Shown in pieces: positions 1-5,847 of a stretch of 21,016 bases of DNA. The notes below the pieces were generated by a model that did no database searches, was not told where the DNA came from, and saw nothing but the letters and a program-made list of their open reading frames with translations. Origin of the DNA: Streptomyces katrae (GTDB lineage Bacteria; Actinomycetota; Actinomycetes; Streptomycetales; Streptomycetaceae). Made by a program: the position numbers and the translations under genes. Each line of letters starts with the position of its first letter. The stretch's first letter is position 1. The stretch is taken from contig NZ_JZWV01000169.1 of NCBI RefSeq assembly GCF_000966975.1, forward strand, positions 1-21,016, written 5' to 3'.

Positions 1-54
1 GACCTCCGAGCGGTACTCCTCCCACTCCTGCTTCTTGTTGCGGAGGAAGTCATG
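1..54 (-). pseudogene. C-terminal fragment resembling a glutamine synthetase-like protein (runs off left edge)
   Basis: Read on the minus strand, the first 54 bases encode HDFLRNKKQEWEEYRSEV and continue off the edge. The pattern LRNK-x-x-EWEEYR-x-x-V resembles the extreme C-terminus of one branch of actinobacterial glutamine synthetase-like proteins, recalled from family knowledge and not searched. Upstream in the same frame the match is lost, and a stop lies at 115-117, so no intact 450-residue enzyme can precede it. It is therefore a displaced 3' fragment, or a short unrelated ORF that looks similar by chance. If genuine, it may mark the junction where an element entered the 3' end of a host gene. 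Confidence 0.4.
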
Positions 55-137
55 CGAGGCACCGATGATCTGTGGCCTCTCCTGCAACGTCGCAACTGGC
101 GGGGGTTTTGAAGGTCAGGCTCGGTCGACGTTGGTCA

Positions 138-165
138 CCCTGGGCCGCCCTCTGACGGCCCAGGG
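138..165 (-). terminator. Perfect 10-bp inverted repeat, likely terminator
   Basis: CCCTGGGCCG (138-147) and CGGCCCAGGG (156-165) pair perfectly around an 8-nt loop. It lies about 85 nt beyond the stop of the small minus-strand membrane gene and has no T-tract, as is common for streptomycete terminators. It could act in either direction. Confidence 0.5.
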
Positions 166-248
166 ACGGCCCCAAGGGAACGCCCTTCAGTCTTCCTGCA
201 TTAGTCGAACATGGGCTGCCGAGCTCATCGTCACTTGCCCTCAGGCGG

Positions 249-467
249 TCAGCAGTCTGCTCCCTGAGGGCCTTCGACAACGAAGCGGCAGGCCGCCAGC
301 CCAAGCGGCGCGAGCCCAAGGAACGTGGCTCCGGCGCCTCCCAGGACCAGCTTGACCTCAACCCCCACCAGGAAGAGGACGAAGCCGGCGCCAATCGCCA
401 CCGACAGACTCGCCAGCAGAACGATCGCAAGCCAAACGCCCCGACCCGCCGCTGTGTTGATGCTCAT
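249..467 (-). CDS. Small two-helix membrane protein, unknown function
   Basis: This 72-residue protein has two hydrophobic segments, about residues 11-31 and 36-55, joined by a short loop. It should be an integral membrane hairpin with a short polar C-terminus. I chose the ATG at 465-467 rather than the upstream in-frame codon at 509 because a strong GGAAGGAGGGG ribosome binding site precedes it. An 8-bp hairpin (480-501) sits immediately upstream of that site. A likely terminator follows at 138-165. I do not recognise the family, and neighbouring genes give no functional hint. Confidence 0.55.
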   Translation of the reverse strand: MSINTAAGRGVWLAIVLLASLSVAIGAGFVLFLVGVEVKLVLGGAGATFLGLAPLGLAACRFVVEGPQGADC

Positions 468-479
468 GCACCCCTCCTT

Positions 480-501
480 CCCGGTGCTGCTGGGCACCGG
501 G
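480..501 (-). promoter_or_regulatory. Hairpin abutting the ribosome binding site of the small membrane gene
   Basis: CCCGGTGC (480-487) pairs with GCACCGGG (494-501) around a 6-nt loop. On the minus strand it directly precedes the Shine-Dalgarno of the gene ending at 249, so it could tune translation or stabilise the mRNA 5' end. Confidence 0.3.
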
Positions 502-513
502 CTCGCCATCTAA

Positions 514-533
514 AGCGGCCCACCCGGGCCGCT
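514..533. terminator. 8-bp perfect hairpin in the divergent intergenic region
   Basis: AGCGGCCC (514-521) and GGGCCGCT (526-533) pair around an ACCC loop. It lies between two divergent genes, so it may be a terminator insulating them or part of a 5' UTR. No T-tract is present. Confidence 0.3.
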
Positions 534-612
534 AAGCCGAAGGTGACAGAGACAAATCAGCAGGTCAAAGCACCTCTAGACCCTTCCTGCTGGTGAAGTG
601 AGTGTCTCCTGA

Positions 613-642
613 TGGACAGATGGCGCTGCACTGCGGTAGATA
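613..642 (+). promoter_or_regulatory. Candidate promoter for the leader ORF and winged-helix gene
   Basis: TGGACA (613-618, one mismatch to TTGACA) is separated by 18 bp from TAGATA (637-642), an approximate -10. It would start transcription about 50 nt before the 23-codon leader ORF. This is a pattern match only. Confidence 0.3.
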
Positions 643-698
643 CTGCGTAGTTGCTCAGTAGCCCGTAGACGCTGCTGAAGGAAAGGGAGGAACTGCCC

Positions 699-770
699 AT
701 GTACAGCAGCGAACCCCTGGCACTGCTGAACCCCCGGTCTCTCCTGCAAGAAGGTAAGGAACCTTGCTGA
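699..770 (+). CDS. 23-residue leader ORF overlapping the next start
   Basis: An ATG at 699-701 follows a good GGAAAGGGAGG site (680-690). It opens a 23-codon frame beginning MYSSEPLALL and ending in TGA at 768-770. That stop overlaps the TTG start (764-766) of the following gene in another frame. The arrangement suggests translational coupling: ribosomes finishing the leader could reinitiate at the weak TTG. The peptide has no recognisable motif, and its role may be purely regulatory. A chance ORF is possible, but the strong ribosome site and exact overlap argue against it. Confidence 0.45.
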   Translation: MYSSEPLALLNPRSLLQEGKEPC

Positions 771-1561
771 CGCCCGAGCAACTCATCGCCACCGAAGCAC
801 TAAACAAGGCTGTGGATAAGGCGCTGCGTCACGGCCGCGTGTCCTTCGCCCCCAGCTTCGTCAGGTCACGGGAGGCGAGCACCCTCCCTCCTCTTGCCAG
901 GCTGATCCGAGGCGGGCGAGGAGGCGAGGTGCGGCTGAAGCTCTACCTGTGCATGGTGATGATGGCCACCGCCGAGCCGTTCGACATCAAGCGCCCTCCG
1001 ACACCGCAAACCTGGTGCCGGCGCCTGGCATTGCCTGCAGATTCGGGCCCCCGCCGAGTCACCAGCAATATGAAATGGCTCGCAGAGAATGGCTTCATTG
1101 AACTTGGCCCCCGGCGCGGCTACGCCCCTCCCACTATCCAGCTCCTACCTCTTGACGGAGAGGGTGAGGCTTTCGAGCGCGCCAGCCTCAAGGGAAGGTA
1201 CGTAGGAATACCAATCGAGTTTTGGCGAAACGGCTGGCTTCTAGCCCTCAACGCGACCACGATCGCCCTACTTTTCGCACTTCTCGAATCCCAAGGAGGG
1301 CACTCGGAGCCTCGGTACGTACCGAGGCAACGGCGTGAATCCTACGGGTTCTCACACAACACGTGGACTGAGGCTCGCAAGCACCTTGAAAGTCACGGGC
1401 TTCTCGCCGTGACTCGCACACCGCAAGGCAGCGACTTCGACTATCAAAGGCTACGCAATTCCTACTGGATTAACGAGTCGCGATTCTCCGAAATGCCCGG
1501 ATCGCCATCCGGATCGAACCCCACAGCGACAGAGAAGGACGAGTGGAACCCCTTCGGGTGA
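764..1561 (+). CDS. Winged-helix protein, possible replication-initiator-like or regulatory
   Basis: The 265-residue protein starts at TTG 764, the first start after an in-frame TAA at 755-757, and follows AAGGTAAGGA (751-760). Two winged-helix-like segments are visible. The first, about residues 80-130, contains PTPQTWCRRLAL and VTSNMKWLAENGFIEL. The second, about 160-225, contains TWTEARKHLESHGLLAV. Two tandem winged helices are reminiscent of plasmid initiators of the RepA/Rep_3 type, but I see no diagnostic motif, so DNA binding is inferred and replication is only a guess. The C-terminus is polar and disordered-looking. A perfect 20-bp palindrome (1309-1328) lies inside the gene. Its translation probably depends on the overlapping leader ORF. 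Confidence 0.6.
   Translation: MLTPEQLIATEALNKAVDKALRHGRVSFAPSFVRSREASTLPPLARLIRGGRGGEVRLKLYLCMVMMATAEPFDIKRPPTPQTWCRRLALPADSGPRRVTSNMKWLAENGFIELGPRRGYAPPTIQLLPLDGEGEAFERASLKGRYVGIPIEFWRNGWLLALNATTIALLFALLESQGGHSEPRYVPRQRRESYGFSHNTWTEARKHLESHGLLAVTRTPQGSDFDYQRLRNSYWINESRFSEMPGSPSGSNPTATEKDEWNPFG
1309..1328. repeat. Perfect 20-bp palindrome inside the winged-helix gene
   Basis: GCCTCGGTACGTACCGAGGC is fully self-complementary with no spacer. It encodes part of the second winged-helix region of the surrounding protein. It could be a binding site for that protein or another dimeric regulator. Confidence 0.6.
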
Positions 1562-1763
1562 TTCTGGAACCTGAAGCTAGGAAGAGCCACGATCACAGAA
1601 GTCATGGCCCTCTCGACGCACCAACAGGCCCCTATCCAGCACCCGTCAGAGCGGTACCTGAAGGACCATAGCTGATAGTTGCCGGTTACCCCAGCCGCCC
1701 TCCCGCAACCCTGGCACGGCCCGGAAATCCCTGCCGGCGATCCACGGGCAAGAAGGAGCCTCT

Positions 1764-2432
1764 TCAGGCAGCCTGCCCATTCCAATCATCCAAGTGATCT
1801 CGGGCGACATCCAAAAATGCGACCAAGGCGTTGGTTGCCGCACCCAGACTTGCCTGCACCTCGGCGTGCCGGACGATCGGGCGGTCCGTGATAATCGTCA
1901 ACGGGATGTCCGGGTGATCCACTGGAATGAAGCTGCTCTGCGTGAGACTCACATACTCGGCAAGATCGGACATGGCATCAGTGCATTTATCCAGCACGCC
2001 GTACGCTGCATCAGCGACGATCTTGGGTCCTGCAATGCGAACGCGTACAGCAGCGTCGCCAATTATGTCAGCCAATGCGAGCATCTCTACCTGACCGGGC
2101 AGTGTCCCTCTGTCGTCAGAGTCAAAGTTGATATTGTAGCTCCGGACAGCATTGGACATGTCTTGCGCACCGCTGATCATGGCGCGTACGGAGGTAGCGA
2201 ATCCGTGACAAGCTTCCATTCGCGTCTCACGCACAGCCTTGCCATAAGCGTCTGCACCAGTCCGAGCAGCCGCGCCGACAGCTCCGCGGCTGGAGAGCCT
2301 CGCGGCAAGGAATGATCCAACCACCCCAAGGAGAGCGCCGGCGACGGCTGCCGCCGCCGCGATCCACGCCGTAGCAGTGTCGTCTGCCGCTAAGTATGAG
2401 TAGGGCATGCGGACCATGATCGGCGCATCCAC
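1764..2432 (-). CDS. N-terminally membrane-anchored helical protein, unknown function
   Basis: The 222-residue protein has one clear transmembrane helix at about residues 21-44 (alanine-, glycine- and valine-rich). A basic stretch (ARLSSRG) follows, then about 170 mostly helical, acidic, soluble residues. By the positive-inside rule the soluble part is likely cytoplasmic. The longest frame starts at GTG 2432. An ATG at 2417 with AGGTGG about 11 nt upstream is an equal alternative. It converges with the winged-helix gene and diverges from the SRA nuclease gene. Local GC and codon use look less extreme than in the core from 8 kb on. I do not recognise a family. A toxin, sensor or membrane-tethered defence part cannot be told apart from sequence alone. 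Confidence 0.5.
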   Translation of the reverse strand: MDAPIMVRMPYSYLAADDTATAWIAAAAAVAGALLGVVGSFLAARLSSRGAVGAAARTGADAYGKAVRETRMEACHGFATSVRAMISGAQDMSNAVRSYNINFDSDDRGTLPGQVEMLALADIIGDAAVRVRIAGPKIVADAAYGVLDKCTDAMSDLAEYVSLTQSSFIPVDHPDIPLTIITDRPIVRHAEVQASLGAATNALVAFLDVARDHLDDWNGQAA

Positions 2433-2616
2433 CTGACCAGCGCAGTGGAATCCCGAAAGAGCCAGCAGATAGCTTGCCTAGACTCACACTCCTTCAGTGA
2501 GCTCCACCCAGACGCTCGGGCACAACCGTCCGGGGGCGACCGAGGCCCGGCTCGCGGAACTCTTCCTTCCGAGCCACGAGTTGGACAGACCACTAGGGCT
2601 TGTCGGTGGAGCCGTC

Positions 2617-2628
2617 TAGGCTCTGAGC
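2617..2628 (+). promoter_or_regulatory. -10-like TAGGCT and probable leaderless start
   Basis: TAGGCT at 2617-2622 fits the streptomycete -10 pattern TAnnnT. The ATG follows six bases later at 2629, without a convincing ribosome site. This is the geometry of leaderless transcripts, common in actinobacteria. No good -35 was found. Confidence 0.4.
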
Positions 2629-3714
2629 ATGACGAATGAGGGCCAGCCGATCGAACCGGGCCACATCTACACCCGCGCTGAGATCCGCAGGGTGTTCGGG
2701 GGAAGCCCGTACGGAGGCATCTGCCCGTCGACAACCTCGCCGAGCGTGGTTCTCTACTCCGACCCATCAGTCGGCGAAGCGTTTGGCTACCACGATGGCT
2801 GGCTGGGCGAAGCAGACGCAGGCGGGCCGATCTTCGAGTACACAGGCGCTGGGCTCTCGGGCGATCAAGGGTTCGCCGGCGCTGGTGGAGCCGGCAACGC
2901 GGCCGTGTTGCGCCACGAGCAGAGCGGGCGAGCCCTGCACTTGTTCGTGCGTCACGGAAAGGTGGAGGGCACGAGCACGAAGACACACCGATACGTCGGG
3001 CGCTTCACCCTTGATTCCGTCCAGCCGTTCGTGCCGCGGCAGGGCAAGGGCGCGGACGGGCAGCTTCGGACTGCCATCGTGTTCCGCCTCCGGCCGATCG
3101 ATAGCGTGGAGCCTTCGCCAGCTGATGACTTGGAGCCAGCGCCGAGCACCTCAGCCGAGTTCGTACCTCGCGCCATTACCGTCGAAATGCTCCAGGCTGC
3201 GGCCGTGACGAGAACAGTCCTCACTACACACTCGATGGGCTCAATGTCAGGGCAGAGCCTGGCGGCCGCCGCAAGAGGCAAGCTTGTTGGCGTCGAAGCG
3301 TTCAAGACGCCGAAGGCCACGCGGTCTGCCGTTCCAGAGACCGTGATCCTCCGCAATGAAGCTCTTCTCGTGGATCGCTACGTCGCCCATCTCGAAGCAC
3401 GAAATCACGTGATCGGCGCATTCCAGATCAGGGTGAAGGGCGCAACCTCCACTCTGCGAACGGATCTATACGACGCGACCGACCATGTTCTTTATGAGGC
3501 CAAGGGGTCAGTTTCCCGCATAAACGCAAGGATGGCCATGGGGCAGCTGCTTGACTACCGGCGCCACGTGAGGACCGAACAGCATCCTTACCCGCCGAAA
3601 TGCGCAATCCTGCTCCCGGAAGCCCCCGACGAGGACATTGCCAATTACTTCCTAAGTCACGACATCTCAATTGTGCATGCCGTGAACGGCGGAGGATTCG
3701 TCAGCATCATATAA
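2629..3714 (+). CDS. SRA-like / PD-(D/E)XK fusion, putative modification-dependent (type IV) restriction endonuclease
   Basis: The 361-residue protein has two parts. Residues about 1-156 resemble the SRA-type modified-base reader of ScoMcrA-like enzymes, with HIYTRAEIRRVFGG, then GDQ-GFAGAGGAGNAAVL, then HLFVR and a YVGRF strand. A linker of about 80 residues follows. The C-terminal 120 residues look like a PD-(D/E)XK nuclease: E244 on a helix, D279, the E-x-K pair E290/K292 in LYEAKGS, and Q306 in GQLLDY. The architecture suggests recognition of methylated or otherwise modified DNA followed by cleavage, which would defend against modified phage or incoming plasmids. ScoMcrA itself carries HNH and sulfur-binding domains, so this is a different fusion. 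The start is probably leaderless, six bases after TAGGCT. It converges on a DUF6602 gene. Domain calls come from memory of motifs and were not searched. Confidence 0.7.
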   Translation: MTNEGQPIEPGHIYTRAEIRRVFGGSPYGGICPSTTSPSVVLYSDPSVGEAFGYHDGWLGEADAGGPIFEYTGAGLSGDQGFAGAGGAGNAAVLRHEQSGRALHLFVRHGKVEGTSTKTHRYVGRFTLDSVQPFVPRQGKGADGQLRTAIVFRLRPIDSVEPSPADDLEPAPSTSAEFVPRAITVEMLQAAAVTRTVLTTHSMGSMSGQSLAAAARGKLVGVEAFKTPKATRSAVPETVILRNEALLVDRYVAHLEARNHVIGAFQIRVKGATSTLRTDLYDATDHVLYEAKGSVSRINARMAMGQLLDYRRHVRTEQHPYPPKCAILLPEAPDEDIANYFLSHDISIVHAVNGGGFVSII

Positions 3715-3717
3715 AGC

Positions 3718-3748
3718 AAGTCCCGCCCACCTCAGGTGAGCGGGTCTT
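3718..3748. terminator. Bidirectional terminator between convergent defence-like genes
   Basis: The sequence is nearly palindromic about base 3733. AAG (3718-3720) and CTT (3746-3748) flank arms CCCGC-CACCT and AGGTG-GCGGG. There is one C-A mismatch inside, which reads as a G-T wobble on the other strand. It sits 4 nt after one stop and 5 nt before the other, so it serves both convergent genes. Confidence 0.7.
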
Positions 3749-3752
3749 CACT

Positions 3753-4559
3753 CTAAGAAAAATCCCATTTCCTGCTGAACGTCCCAAGCATGCCACTGCC
3801 CGCGTAAGGAATCAGGTCCAACGGCTTCATCCAGGCTTCAGAGAAATGCACATTTAGATGTAGCGCGAGAGGGAGCAGGAGATCCTGATCCTTCCATACG
3901 TCAATTTGGGCAAGCGAGACTCCACTGTAAGGGGAACGCTCAAGCAAGCCCAGCGGGCTCACCCACTGAAGATGCCCCTTCCCGAGGACCCACACACTAT
4001 CCGGCCAGTCCATCGGCGCTCGCGAAGAGCACCATTCCATTAGGTGGTTCCCGAGGGTCTCCAGGCTAAGCCCCTCATAGGCCACAATTATCCCAGACGT
4101 GGGATAATGATCGTAGGTATTTCCGTACGCCGAGGTGGTGCGGCGAATTGGGCCAGTCTCGGGCCGGTAGGCGGCTTTCGGTAGGCGCCGTGCAGCACTG
4201 ATCTTCTCGCACGCATCGATCAGGTCCGCCTTGTCCAGCCTGGTCTTTACCTCAATTACACCGTACACACACTCATTAGGAAGGATTCGATACCCTTCCA
4301 GGGTGGTAAAAGGTGGGGCGCCCCTATCAACGACCACAATGTCGCCCTGGCGCGAGGTTTCCCCCGTAACCGAGATGATTTCAGCATTATGAATGGCCTC
4401 GACGTGCGCCGGCAGATAATTTGCGAGAAATTTCGTAACGAGAACTTCACGGGAAGTCCCAGCCTCGCCACTGTGCTTAAATTCTCGCGACTGTTCAAAG
4501 TCGGCGCGCATCTGCTTGGCGACCGAACTGAGGATTCTGCCGAGTTTTTCCTGAGTCAC
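3753..4559 (-). CDS. DUF6602-domain protein, putative PD-(D/E)XK-like nuclease
   Basis: The 268-residue protein matches the DUF6602 pattern as I recall it: FKHSGEAGTSREVLV, a leucine-rich helix with NYLP, then SRQGDIVVVD, and NECVYGVIEVKTRLDK. The residues E38, D73 and the E103-V-K105 pair are arranged like a PD-(D/E)XK nuclease core, so DNA cleavage is plausible but inferred. The start is GTG at 4557-4559. The ATG 16 codons in is an alternative. TACGAT (4566-4571 as read on the minus strand) ends six bases upstream of the GTG, again suggesting a leaderless mRNA. GC is visibly lower than in the core, consistent with separate acquisition. It converges on the SRA nuclease and shares its terminator. 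Confidence 0.65.
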   Translation of the reverse strand: MTQEKLGRILSSVAKQMRADFEQSREFKHSGEAGTSREVLVTKFLANYLPAHVEAIHNAEIISVTGETSRQGDIVVVDRGAPPFTTLEGYRILPNECVYGVIEVKTRLDKADLIDACEKISAARRLPKAAYRPETGPIRRTTSAYGNTYDHYPTSGIIVAYEGLSLETLGNHLMEWCSSRAPMDWPDSVWVLGKGHLQWVSPLGLLERSPYSGVSLAQIDVWKDQDLLLPLALHLNVHFSEAWMKPLDLIPYAGSGMLGTFSRKWDFS

Positions 4560-4565
4560 GCCTAG

Positions 4566-4571
4566 ATCGTA
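4566..4571 (-). promoter_or_regulatory. -10-like TACGAT upstream of the DUF6602 gene
   Basis: Read on the minus strand, TACGAT fits TAnnnT and is followed by six bases and then the GTG start. There is no obvious ribosome site, so a leaderless transcript is likely. No clear -35 was found. Confidence 0.35.
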
Positions 4572-4669
4572 AGTCAGCTACGCCCGATTAGGGTAGGCGT
4601 TTGCGCGAGCGCCTTCGCGGCAGCCCGGACAGCCTGGATCGAAGCAACCCGGCTGTCACCGGCAAAATC

Positions 4670-5128
4670 TCATTGGGAACCGAATAGGTGGGAGTTCACC
4701 GCCCGGGCCATGTCGGCGAGCTCCAGCAGTTCCAGGACCTCGGTGCCGGCCTCGCGGAGGGTCTCCACTCCCACGCAGTCGGCCACCAGAAGACTCGGCT
4801 CCCGCCACGCGATGACTACTCGGCGGATTGGGGAGCGGAGGATCAGTTGGGTGCATGTGAGGGGGCGGGAGCGGCGTTCCGAGCAGGGTTCCAGGGTGCT
4901 GTAGATGGTGGCGCCGGCCAAGCGCGGGTCGTCCGCCGGAAGCTTGGACAGGGCCGATTCCTCGGCGTGGACGTGGGCGTCCGTCTCGCGCGAGTAGCCG
5001 TGGGCCAGTTCCTCGCCGTCGGCGCTCACGATGATGGCGCCGACCGAGAACGCGCCTTCTGCCGGCGGGCACTTGCGGGAGAGCTCGATGGCTCGCTCCA
5101 TCCAGGTCACATCATCTGCGTGCTTCAC
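4670..5128 (-). CDS. RibD-N-like cytidine-deaminase-fold protein (stand-alone deaminase)
   Basis: The 152-residue protein has the zinc deaminase signature: H54-A-E56, then P81-C82 and C92, spaced as in the pyrimidine deaminase half of RibD. H54, C82 and C92 would bind zinc and E56 would shuttle protons. In riboflavin synthesis this domain deaminates the diaminopyrimidine ribosylphosphate. Here it may act on that or a related substrate. The GTG start at 5126-5128 has GGAGGG eight bases upstream and overlaps the end of the reductase gene by 17 nt, so the two are coupled. In most bacteria the deaminase and reductase are one RibD polypeptide; here they are separate genes in reverse order (reductase first). 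No other riboflavin gene is visible, so a specialised pathway is possible. Confidence 0.75.
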   Translation of the reverse strand: MKHADDVTWMERAIELSRKCPPAEGAFSVGAIIVSADGEELAHGYSRETDAHVHAEESALSKLPADDPRLAGATIYSTLEPCSERRSRPLTCTQLILRSPIRRVVIAWREPSLLVADCVGVETLREAGTEVLELLELADMARAVNSHLFGSQ

Positions 5129-5807
5129 GCGGTCCCTCCTGCTTGGGCAGGTAGCGGAGCAGGACCACGTCGCCGATGGTGGTGGCCTCGGCGAGGCGCA
5201 TCCGGCGGGTGGAGCCGCCCGGGTAGCTGGCGGGGTTCAGGAAGCGGGGGGCGCCGGGGTCGCCGACGACCAGGGGGGCGATGGCGAGGTGGATCTCGTC
5301 GGCCAGGCCCTGGGAGAGGAACGCCGTGTGGATCTGGCCTCCGCCCTCCACCATCAGCCGCTCTATACCGCGAGCGCCGAGGTCGTCCAGCAGGGCGCCG
5401 AAGTCGATGGTCGGGCCTGTGGAGACCACATCTGCGAGGCCAGCGAGCGTCTCTTGGAGCTTCTCCTCGCCCGCGTCTGTGGTGTAGGCGAGCTTGTCCC
5501 CGCCGTGGTGCCAGAACTTCAGGTCGGCGTCCAGGTCCCCGCTCGCTGAGATGGTCACCTTGAGCGGGTAGGCGGGCTTCCCCGCGGCCACCCGGGCCTC
5601 GCGTCGCTCCTCGCTGTTGACCAGCAGTCGGGGGTTGTCAGACCGCATCGTGCCGGCGCCGATCAGGATGGCGTCGGACTCAGCGCGCACCTGGTCTACG
5701 CGGTCAAAGTCCTCGCTGTTGCTCAGCAGGAGCCGCGTCGTGCTGGTGTCATCGATGTAGCCGTCCACGGATGTGGCCACGCTCAGCAGGACGTACGGGC
5801 GGGGCAT
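5112..5807 (-). CDS. RibD-C / dihydrofolate-reductase-like reductase
   Basis: The 231-residue protein matches the RibD C-terminal reductase family. SVATSVDGYID is at the N-terminus, ESDAILIGAGTMRSDNPRLL (about 43-62) carries the GT-x-x-x-DNP-x-L substrate loop, and RLMVEGGGQIHTAF (about 153-166) carries the glycine-rich NADPH-binding turn. The reaction would be NAD(P)H-dependent reduction of a ribosylaminopyrimidine or similar carbonyl. The ATG start follows GGAGA. The gene lies 40 nt downstream of the XRE/TPR regulator and overlaps the deaminase, giving a regulator-reductase-deaminase operon. Whether it duplicates housekeeping riboflavin synthesis or makes a flavin- or pteridine-like metabolite cannot be told from the window. 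Confidence 0.8.
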   Translation of the reverse strand: MPRPYVLLSVATSVDGYIDDTSTTRLLLSNSEDFDRVDQVRAESDAILIGAGTMRSDNPRLLVNSEERREARVAAGKPAYPLKVTISASGDLDADLKFWHHGGDKLAYTTDAGEEKLQETLAGLADVVSTGPTIDFGALLDDLGARGIERLMVEGGGQIHTAFLSQGLADEIHLAIAPLVVGDPGAPRFLNPASYPGGSTRRMRLAEATTIGDVVLLRYLPKQEGPREARR

Positions 5808-5847
5808 CGGGTCTCCTTCGTTGCTGGTCGGTGCTGAGGGGGTCAGG

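Noticed and set aside
1562..1763. Terminator between the convergent winged-helix and membrane-anchored genes
   Set aside because: Only a tiny CAGGC-A-GCCTG symmetry near the minus-strand stop was found; it is too short to call. Nothing else was seen in this gap.
2433..2628. Further regulatory sites in the divergent gap before the SRA nuclease
   Set aside because: Apart from TAGGCT at 2617-2622, no paired -10/-35 or convincing inverted repeat was found for either gene.
4688..5563. Long plus-strand ORF opposite the deaminase and reductase
   Set aside because: It is an arginine- and glycine-rich frame shadow of two well-recognised minus-strand genes.
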